This document shows, in pieces, positions 56,984 through 64,000 of a DNA stretch of 64,000 nucleotides. The notes below the pieces were generated by a model, which worked only from the letters and a program-made list of their open reading frames with translations, searched no databases and was not told where the DNA came from. The position numbers and the translations under genes were made by a program. The DNA comes from Bradysia coprophila (lineage: Eukaryota > Arthropoda > Insecta > Diptera > Sciaridae), in the NCBI RefSeq assembly GCF_014529535.1, contig NW_023503509.1, forward strand, positions 2,401,247 through 2,465,246, given 5' to 3'. Each line of letters starts with the position of its first letter. Within the stretch, counting starts at the first letter, position 1.

Positions 56984-57115
56984 GCCCCCCGCGCCGCGCC
57001 GCGCCGCGTAATAATGTAATATTGTGCGCCCGCGCCCGCGAAATAATGTAATATTACGCGCCCGCGCGCCCACGCACGCCGCAAAAAATTCATTATGACG
57101 CGTCGCGGACCTTGA
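56984..57115. repeat. GC-rich palindromic block after the capsid gene
   Basis: In an AT-rich element this 130-bp block is nearly all G/C in its arms: gccgcgccgcgccgcg, cgcccgcgcccgcg and cgcgcccgcgcgccc, separated by two copies of taatgtaatatt. It can form strong hairpins and lies directly between the capsid stop and the TATA box of the next gene. A terminator or insulator role is conceivable but not shown. Confidence 0.7.
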
Positions 57116-57133
57116 TTTTCTCACACAAAAACA

Positions 57134-57214
57134 TATAAAAAGGAAATAAATTTTGCACTAACCACTCAGTTTCTTGTTGTATTTCTTATACTACGGACTA
57201 CCTAAGAAAAAAAA
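57134..57214 (+). promoter_or_regulatory. TATA box and leader of 181-aa gene
   Basis: TATAAAAAGG at 57,134 is followed about 40 bp later by ccactcagtttctt, an initiator-like site, and the ATG at 57,215. Confidence 0.5.
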
Positions 57215-57760
57215 ATGGATTCGTGTATCGTTCAAATTGTTTACGAAGGTTCTTATGAACATTTTGGAAAAAAAAGTCCAGATGAGTTGTTTATAGCAAC
57301 TGTTTCAATTTGCGGTTTTTTGCGCAAAGGCCAATTGTATCAAAAGGAAATTAAATTTGAATATCCTAAAGTTCGAAAAGGCACTACAATTGACAAAACG
57401 ATTGGTTTTTGTTCTGTGGGAAATATCAAGTTGATGATGGCTCATGATGAATTGCGTGCATGTATTATGCAATTTAAGCTAATCATTGTGAATAGTCATC
57501 TGGATTCGCTTGTTTTGAAGCAATTTTTGCGTGGGCATCCGTGTGACGTTTACCCTGGCTACGATGTAAAAGTGACGTATGACGACAATGATGGTTGCAG
57601 TGGCGACGACACGTTCGACTTTTGCAAAGATGCCGCAGTAAAATCTCGTGGAGTCAAAGAAGCAGAGGAGCAGTCTAACATTGTGTTTGAAACTGTTGAA
57701 AGTGCTTTAAAAGCATTAACTGTTGTAGATAAGAAGAGAACACGTTGTTACAGTGACTAA
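57215..57760 (+). CDS. Unrecognised Polinton protein, 181 aa
   Basis: The intact frame starts MDSCIVQIVYEGSYEHFGKK and includes ATVSICGFLRKGQLYQKEIK, GNIKLMMAHDELRACIMQF, an acidic DDNDGCSGDDTFDF stretch and the end VVDKKRTRCYSD. The alternating hydrophobic pattern suggests mostly beta structure. It has its own TATA box and lies between the capsid and protease genes. I do not recognise a family, and position suggests a structural accessory role. Confidence 0.65.
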   Translation: MDSCIVQIVYEGSYEHFGKKSPDELFIATVSICGFLRKGQLYQKEIKFEYPKVRKGTTIDKTIGFCSVGNIKLMMAHDELRACIMQFKLIIVNSHLDSLVLKQFLRGHPCDVYPGYDVKVTYDDNDGCSGDDTFDFCKDAAVKSRGVKEAEEQSNIVFETVESALKALTVVDKKRTRCYSD

Positions 57761-57812
57761 ATAAAAAAAAATCAATTTTTTGCTAAATTGTTTTGTTTTT
57801 TTTTGTAAAAAA

Positions 57813-58366
57813 ATGAATACGTTTGAGATTACAGAAGTACTATCGTCTAATCCTGTTACAAAAAAATATTTCAATGGAGTTTTTGCACGTGACGTGACAT
57901 GCTTCCAAAGCAAACAATTACACATCGACCCTGCAGTCTTATTGCAAATTTAGATAACAAAAATTTGCCTGGGTCTCATTGGTTAGCATTTTATCTTCCG
58001 GCGTTTAATAAGGTCAATACCAATAACATTGTATCTGAATATTTTGATTCATTTGCATATCCGATTCATTATGACTTCGAAAGTTTTTTATCACGTAACG
58101 GGGGAAGCAGATTTCTTTCTTCAAAGCGACAAGTTCAAGGTGACCTTTCTGAATTGTGTGGACAATACTCATGCATATACATATATTTTCGTAGTCTAAA
58201 CAAATCCTTTGACGAATTTTTAAACTTGTTTGACTACAATACCCTAGACGAAAATGATAAATGTATACAAAAAATGTATAATCAACTTTTTTCTACTAGT
58301 CGAGACGATACACATTGCAAATTACGGAATATTAATCAGTTGTGCAGATCGCGACTGCAGAAATAA
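57813..58366 (+). CDS. Adenovirus-type cysteine protease (adenain/Ulp1 fold), one frameshift
   Basis: This protease cleaves capsid precursors, usually after GG or GX motifs. The ATG at 57,813 opens MNTFEITEVLSSNPVTKKYF and GVFARD. A frame change near 57,890-57,900 leads to ITHRPCSLIANLD. The catalytic residues are clear: His in GSHWLAFYLP, Asp in EYFDSFAYP, and Gln/Cys in LCGQYSCIYIYF. The length of about 180 residues is usual. Candidate substrates beside it carry RGG motifs (the proteins at 54,033 and 55,277). Only the N-terminal 28 residues are separated by the break. Confidence 0.88.
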
Positions 58367-58523
58367 AAAATGTCGTTTTATTGCATAATAACTTTGATTT
58401 TTTGCCAGTTTGAGAATAGAATATGTAAATTAATACAAAATAGAAAAATGAAAATGAATATAAATGCCGTTGGGCGCGTTCTACTTATCATCAATTTGTT
58501 TTTGGAGAGTTTGGAAAGTGACA
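58367..58523. other. Short intergenic gap
   Basis: No TATA box or gene is clear. A short frame from 58,371 (MSFYCIITLI) ends within the next gene's start region and is not convincing. Confidence 0.3.
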
Positions 58524-59042
58524 ATGTCCTCTTTAAATAATAATAATAATAACAATTAAATAAATACCGACTTAGTTGAAACTTCTTGCGTTGTTGTTCC
58601 TGACAATACTACTGTGGCGACAACAAGTGTCTTCTTGGAGAATATTCTACCACCACCACCAGTCATTTTGGGAGATACTGGAAATCGCTATCCCAGCTTC
58701 AAAATTATGTCACAAGTCCGCAACAATTACTTCAAATACACGTACTTTGGGAAAACGGAATTTTGGCAACGTGGGTTGGAAGCGGTCGAAACGGCTTTGC
58801 GAGTTGCATGCGCTAACATTTCAACGGAAACAACATGCCAGCAGTACCGTCCAATGACCAGTGAAGATATTTTTTATTTAAGACAATTAAATGATGAAGA
58901 TATTTGTGAAATGCTTGAATTGTTAATGCCGTCGTACAAATTGTTTTGGTACGAATTTTTTGGGCTTAACAGTCGAAGTCGAAGTTGTAATGTGTATGCG
59001 AGGAGAAATGTATTGCGAACGTTGTTGTACTCCGTTTTATAA
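58524..59042 (+). CDS. Unrecognised Polinton protein, ~160 aa
   Basis: An ATG at 58,524 gives MSSL and an Asn run, then an in-frame TAA at 58,557 in an AAT repeat. The same frame reopens at once and runs to 59,040 with VVVPDNTTVATTSVFLENIL, FKYTYFGKTEFWQRGLEAVE, EDIFYLRQLNDEDICEML and KLFWYEFFGLNSRSRS. The conserved-looking part is about 140 residues. The stop in a simple repeat suggests slippage. No family is recognised. Confidence 0.55.
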
Positions 59043-59207
59043 ATTTGAATAATTTTTTTTTTTTTTAAATCAAATAAATTTTGACTTTTTATTTTTATTT
59101 TCTAGCTCACTAGACAACTTACAAGCACAAAAAAAAGGCAAGTATATACACAATACGAATCCGTAGTAGTTAGATGCATGATTATGTGCATAATATTCTT
59201 GGGTAGG

Positions 59208-59858
59208 CACGGTGTGCCTTAACCAACTTTAAATGGAAGTGTCGCACCACTTATGATTTTTTTTGCTAATTCAATAGGGGGAGGTAGTCTAGTTACAAAA
59301 ATAGCAATAATAAGAAAAACGGCTGGGAGAATTTTTTTTGCGACCACTTTGAAGTCATTTTTCCATACATTTTCATGTATTTTATGAAAATGACAAAAAT
59401 GTTTTTTTCGCCAAAATACGCATTCACAATTTTTATCATTAAAAAACATTATTTTTAGCAAAAAATTCTTCTACAGTATGCCTCTAAACACTGAGATTTC
59501 GTTTATACACCCAATTTATTTTTCATGTCCAGCAGAATTTGATATATCCAAATAGCTGTATAAACGAAATCTCAATGTTTAGATGCATACTGTAGAAGAA
59601 TTTTTTGCTAAAAATAATGTTTTTTAATGATAAAAATTGTGAATGCGTATTTTGGTGAAAAAAACATTTTTGTCATTTTCATAAAATACATGAAAATGTA
59701 TGGAAAAATGACTTCAAAGTGGTCGCAAAAAAAATTCACCCAGCCGTTTTTCTTATTATTGCTATTTTTGTAACCAGTCTACCTCCCCCTATTGAATTAG
59801 CAAAAAAAATCCGATGTGGTGCGACACTTCCATTTAAAGTTGGTTAAGGCACACCGTG
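59208..59858. mobile_element. 651-bp long-hairpin MITE inserted in the Polinton
   Basis: Two arms of about 301 bp (59,208-59,508 and 59,558-59,858) are inverted copies with only scattered differences, around a loop of about 49 bp. The ends read CACGGTGTGCCTTAACC and its complement. TAGG flanks both sides (59,204-59,207 and 59,859-59,862) as a 4-bp target duplication. It carries no gene. It sits between two Polinton genes, so it inserted after the element arrived. Confidence 0.88.
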
Positions 59859-59948
59859 TAGGTAGTAGAATTGATTCTATCGCGCTAATATACCGTTAGT
59901 TTGTTTGTTTCGGTTATTCGGTTTTGTCTGTAAGTAAAAAGTAAAGAG

Positions 59949-61294
59949 ATGTCGGGTAATAATTTGTGCCTAATGCCAGTACATTCGTACTGTGAAAACA
60001 CTGATACCCATACATGCAAACCTTTAGAGGTCTGCATGAATGTAATTCACGAAAGAAACGGAATGTGTGAGCGTTGTGCCGAAAAAAGGCTTGACGCCTT
60101 TAAAAGGCAAAAGATTTGCACTCGGACAATTATCGTTTCTAATACAAGTTATAAATTGTGTTTAAATGCTATTGACGCTGACATTTTACCGTTCGAGCGT
60201 CATGCTTTGTGTACTTCATGCACAGATATTAAAAATAAAGAATATAAACACTATAAAAATATGTCGTATCTTAAGAGTATACATTACAGTTATAGTGTTG
60301 CTTGCTCAATTGAGCTAAGCTTAAGATACAAATTTACGCAAAAATATTTGCGATATGTAGATACACTGCATTTAGATTATGAAAAAGAACTATTTAATAA
60401 TCATATAAATGGAAAAAAATTCGGGCGTGAAATAATAAAACGCATAAATATCAGATGCCAAGGACGTGAAAATGATACATTTGATAAACACATAATTAAC
60501 TATTTGGATTTAGAAATTCCAAAGTGCTTTTATCACAGTGTAAAAGAGTACGAAAAAGTTCCGAAAGTTTATACAAAGTGCTTCAAGTGTTTAATGACGG
60601 TTGTAAAAAAAATGTAGTTTATAAAAAATTACAATATGAAAACGGTTACTTCACAGCCAATTATTTTACTTCCGACGACAATGATGGCAGTGATCCATTT
60701 ACAAATGTACATGCTATGGTATCCCATAGCTCTGAACTTATCAACTTTGAGGCAGGTGAAATGGATGCATCAGTATTAAGCACTTTTACCGTGTCTCCAT
60801 ACCTGAACTTGGAGTACACAAATGAAAAATTAACATATCTGGACTACCCAAGGTAAATACACAAATGCGTAAACAAAATGCAAATTTTATTTAACCACAA
60901 CTTTTTTTGTTTTCAGATGCTTTTTATGCGACGATTATGAATATATGTGTAACAGACCAGAACCAGTTTTTCATTATTGTGATGGGCCCCGTGTAATAGT
61001 AAATGAAGAAGGCGTAATTGAATTGGAAAAGGTACGCAAAATGGTGGAATGAATTGTACGTTATTTGTTTACTACATTTTGTTTGTATTACAGGAAAAAT
61101 TAGTCAACCCCAGTATGGTAGCTGAAAATGATTCGTGGGATGATATTGATTATGATCCAGTATTGTTCGTTAAAAAGGTATTTTTTTGTTTTGTTTTGTT
61201 AAAAATCAAAAAAATACAAGGAAATTATTTACAGACGAAGATTTCGTGTGATGGAGACGAAGATTTCTACATAATGGATAACAACATTTTATAA
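59949..61294 (+). CDS. Cys-rich spliced Polinton protein of unknown function
   Basis: Four exons are visible: 59,949-60,852, 60,917-61,031, 61,094-61,177 and 61,235-61,294, with GT-AG introns of 57-64 bp and consistent phase. Exon 1 is Cys-rich (CENTDTHTCKPLEVC, MCERCAEKR, CTSC, CFKCL), suggesting zinc binding. It needs a frame change at a run of eight A at 60,605-60,612 to reach NGYFTANYFTSDDNDGSDPF. Exon 2 has RCFLCDDYEYMC. The C-terminus is acidic. In total it is about 385 residues. I do not recognise it. The three tiny introns are unusual for the rest of the element. Confidence 0.6.
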
Positions 61295-61375
61295 AGTTTT
61301 TTGTTTAAGTTTTATTTTGTACCCGCAATATAATGGTTTATGGTAATGGTTTATGGTTAATAGAAATATATGTTA

Positions 61376-61416
61376 TGATTATATAACTACTAACTCTACT
61401 AAACAATATTTTTGAA
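61376..61416. repeat. 40-bp inverted repeat, right copy
   Basis: It reads tgattatataactactaact to acaatatttttgaa and is the inverted partner of 49,767-49,806. It lies just after the stop of the minus-strand RING gene. Confidence 0.75.
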
Positions 61417-61424
61417 TAAATTTT

Positions 61425-62458
61425 TTAATTAATTTTAATTTTTTTGACACGAGACCTACAGACGTGGCATGATTTGCGCGATTTTGCTAATAGCGCACAC
61501 ATATTACAAAATCTATGTCCACAATCAAGTAAGACGGAATTTATTGGCCGTCGTAAGCAAATGGTACAGGTAATGTTTATCATTGGGTCAAACTCAATGT
61601 CTTCCTCTTCGTCAATTCCCTGTTCTTGCATTCCTGGTTCAAGATTTGCCAGGTTTACCAGTCCTTGTGGTATTCGTCGTTGTCGTGTTGGTGCACTGCA
61701 ATCATTACGACGTCGACCTCTTGCTGGTTGTCTAATTGTCGTTCGTCCTCTTTGAATTTGTATTATATTTCCGTCACCGGTATCAGATGAAGTGGACGGG
61801 AGAGCTGGGTGCACTTGTGGTATAGTGGAAGGGAGAACTGGATCCATTTGAATTTCTTCAGACTGTCGTGGGAATGGTATGATAAAAGCGTTTAATTGTC
61901 CTTCAAAGTCGTCTTGATTGCGGGTATCAAAACCTGTAGAATAATTAGCGTTGTTGTCTAAAACGAACACAAATTAAGACAAAACCAGAAAAACAATTAT
62001 AAAACTCAGTTTTACCTACGTGCAGTGCTAGCTACAACAGGAGTGCTTACTGCTTGAACTGGATGGGTAACTGCTGGTACAGGGGGAACTGACACGGACG
62101 GCGCTTGTTCGTCATCGTGTTCTTCAGTAGTTGCTAGTCGTCTCTTCCGAGGTTGTGGTAAACCCGAAATTCGCATATTTATTGTTTTGAAACCATCGTC
62201 GCGACGACCAAGATAATGAATTTTAACTACAGAGTAGTCAATGTCATCCAAGTCATACCCACTAAGATACACGACGAAACATGTAGGTAAGTCATAATTA
62301 AATTCTTCACCGTACATGCGGATTCGTGTACCAAACAAGGTTTTAACTTTACGAAGATAATTCACTTTATATTCTGCTCCAATTATTAAATCATCAGTTT
62401 TTCGAAATGGCTTATACAAAGTTTCGTCCGAACTATCAACAAATTCTCGAGAAGACAT
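61425..62458 (-). CDS. Spliced Polinton protein with C-terminal RING finger
   Basis: Exon 1 (62,458-62,020) opens MSSREFVDSSDETLYKPFRK. It has a compact domain, VNYLRKVKTLFGTRIRMYGE to VKIHYLGRRDDGFKTIN, that recalls small OB-like DNA-binding proteins encoded beside PolB in Polintons. A Pro/Val-rich linker follows. A GTAGGT donor and TTTTAG acceptor join exon 2 (61,957-61,425) in phase. Exon 2 ends with CTICLRRPINSVLLDCGHRF, CNMC and KSCHVCRSRV, a C3HC4 RING with all ligands. The total is about 323 residues. RING domains usually act as E3 ubiquitin ligases. If the splice is wrong these are two genes. Both frames are intact. Confidence 0.7.
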
Positions 62459-62685
62459 TTTTTACAATAACACTTGCTTTGTTCACAAATAAACTTATAA
62501 TCTTACACACAAAATGAATCCCTTTATATACCAAAACGGTTGACATTGGTAAGAATATCAATATACATATCTATAATATATGAATAATGTATATACCGTA
62601 TGCCAGGTAGGTATAAATACGGGAATGAAATTTGTTCGTTCAAGTCACTGTGATTTTTGTGTGGAAAGATTATATACATATAATA
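62459..62685. promoter_or_regulatory. Divergent promoters with TATA boxes
   Basis: Toward the minus-strand gene, TATATAAAGG (complement at 62,521-62,531) lies about 65 bp before its ATG. Toward the polymerase gene, GGTATAAATAC at about 62,611 lies 75 bp before the ATG at 62,686, with an initiator-like TTCAAGTCACTG about 30 bp downstream. This arrangement suggests co-ordinated early expression of the replication genes. Confidence 0.55.
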
Positions 62686-64000
62686 ATGAGTAACAAAAAT
62701 ATAAAAAAGTGTAAGTCGTCATTTTGTTTGTTATGGGAAAAAACTTTACGCGTGTTTATATTTGTTAGTGGTGGTGAAGCACCCCGCTCCACTTGAGTCA
62801 GATGATTCATCAGACGAAAACGAAACAGGACAAAATTACAGTCAATACGTTCAGGATGGTCAGTAACCGTCAACGTCGTCGTCTGCAATGCAAACACGCA
62901 ATTTATTTACATCAACAAGTACAGAGGAAAGGTACAATTCACGTTTCAAAATGAATTCAGTTCGATATGAGTTCAGATTCAATAACAGTTCAACAAGTAA
63001 CGAAGTAATTTCATTTGAAGAATACATTTTACGTGGTTTTAGATTTTTGATAAAAGAAGTGTCAAAAAACGCTAAGAAAACTGATTTAATTGGTATAACA
63101 ATTGAACTCGAAAATAATCCATCAAAATCAATTGGTCTATCTTTTAGACCATTGAATGAATTGCATGAACAAATGATTTTAGATTTAATTGCAAGTGTGG
63201 CTCAGTCAAATGAGAGTTTTTCAATTTATAGTTTATTTATTGTTACGGTTACAATCATTGACCTTCCTACGGGAGGTGCAATAATAAATCTAACTGATTG
63301 TACAGACATACAAATTTTACAACGTAAAATGCGTACTATCTGGCATTCGGGCGTGTCAGAAAATGATATGTTATGCCTACCAAAAGCAATTTTATATGGT
63401 AAAGCGTTTATTGAAAACAAAATATCGTTATTGTTATTTTATGAAGACAGAAGTAAAGAAAATCAATTTAAAGCAAAAGCTGTAAATTTTATCAAGAAAG
63501 CAAACGTTATATTTAGTCAGACGGAAGGTTGTTCAATGGCTGCTATTTATAAATTTCAAAAATTAATTCCATCGTTTACAATATGCATATACGAATCAAA
63601 AAGTAGTGGAAATATTTTATCTGCACGTGCGGGTGGATCAAATGACAAAGTTATTAATATATTTTATCTTAAAGACTTGAAACATTACGTTTTTATAAAA
63701 AATAGGGAAAGATTTTTTGGTAAACGCGAATGCCAATTATGTAGGTTTTTATATTCATCAAGCAACGTTCATTTGTGCAAAAATAAATGTACTAAATGCC
63801 GGGGAATATCAGATTGTTCAACACGAACAAAAACAGAAATGTCTTGCCTAAAGTGTAAGCGTGTATTTTTTGATGAAATATGCTTTCAAGAACATTTGTT
63901 TCGTCACAGGCAATTAACAAACGTTTGTGAACAAATTCAAATATGTGTTTAATGCAAAACGGTTTTGGATTTTACAAAACGACGAACGCGCTTACACATA
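62686..64000 (+). pseudogene. Protein-primed DNA polymerase B, N-terminal part (two in-frame stops)
   Basis: The ATG at 62,686 (MSNKNIKK) splices in phase over 62,711-62,768 into KHPAPLESDDSSDENE. An in-frame TAA at 62,864 interrupts the frame before a 354-codon stretch. That stretch carries NDMLCLPKAILYGKAFIENK, then CQLCRFLYSSSNVHLC and the CTKCRGISDCS Cys pairs. This is the N-terminal domain and zinc region of Polinton pPolB. A second TAA at 63,950 falls inside a further CxxC-like pair, and the same frame stays open to the window end (CKTVLDFTKRRTRL). The exonuclease and polymerase domains must lie beyond 64,000. The two stops look like point changes in an otherwise conserved frame. Confidence 0.75.

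Larger units (their letters stand above)
49491..64000. mobile_element. Maverick/Polinton (adintovirus-like) element, right end beyond window
   Basis: The block holds the full diagnostic set: rve integrase, FtsK/HerA ATPase, penton-like and double-jelly-roll capsid proteins, adenovirus-type protease and a protein-primed DNA polymerase B start. Polintons are large self-synthesising DNA transposons of animals whose capsid genes suggest a virus-like stage. The left limit is uncertain: it lies after the COQ6-like fragment (49,135) and before the penton stop (50,063). Terminal inverted repeats could not be identified with certainty. Many genes carry breaks, listed separately. Confidence 0.92.

Noticed and set aside
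58576..58857. 93-codon ORF overlapping the 58,524 gene
   Set aside because: It is an alternative frame of a gene whose other frame is longer and better balanced.
61425..61755. Plus-strand ORF at 61,444-61,755
   Set aside because: It is antisense to the RING exon, whose Cys/His ligands are complete on the minus strand.

Overview
The window comes from an insect nuclear genome, most probably a dipteran. The evidence is an ortholog of the HMG-box gene bobby sox (bbx), short GT-AG introns, strong AT bias, and jockey- and I/LOA-type retrotransposons, hAT-like fragments and many hairpin MITEs. A lower dipteran such as a fungus gnat is possible, but nothing here proves it. Host genes are sparse and most of the window is mobile or repetitive DNA.

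Layout. (a) 1-22 kb is a segmentally duplicated repeat landscape. A unit holding a divergent forkhead-like exon (decayed at 1.7-2.4 kb, intact at 15.9-16.6 kb) is followed by a unit with hAT-like and jockey-like fragments that is broken by foldback arrays of a palindromic GAGACC/GGTCTC motif. A 5S rRNA-derived fragment (13.65 kb) and a 36-bp satellite (14.1-14.5 kb) lie between the copies. (b) 22.9-32.4 kb holds bbx. Its first coding exon is on the minus strand (24.0-24.7 kb) and the remaining exons are on the plus strand (30.0-31.5 kb). The two halves of one HMG box therefore point in opposite directions, with an I/LOA-type retrotransposon (26.0-29.6 kb) between them. (c) 32.4-41 kb is AT-rich non-coding DNA with MITEs, including a TA-flanked Tc1/mariner-type hairpin at 38.5 kb. 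(d) 41.3-43.25 kb carries a short coding remnant and a frameshifted subtilisin-like (S8) protease gene that keeps its Asp, His, Asn and Ser motifs. (e) 43.5-48.3 kb is a nested palindromic repeat with 144-bp and 132-bp tandem arrays and (TCCG)n tracts, followed by a related element. (f) 48.7-49.1 kb is a broken 5' piece of a COQ6-like gene.

(g) 49.5-64 kb is a Maverick/Polinton (adintovirus-like) element that runs off the right end. It carries a penton-like minor capsid gene (minus), an rve integrase, an FtsK/HerA-type packaging ATPase, a small hydrophobic capsid-associated protein, a 282-aa basic protein, a basic pX-like core protein, a double-jelly-roll major capsid protein, an adenovirus-type cysteine protease, several unrecognised genes, a spliced gene with a C-terminal RING finger, and the start of a protein-primed family B DNA polymerase. 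Together these cover integration, replication, packaging and capsid maturation. Almost every one of these genes has a frameshift or stop, many at A-runs. The host bbx exon and the retrotransposon also carry indel-type breaks, so assembly indels must be separated from true decay before the element is called dead.
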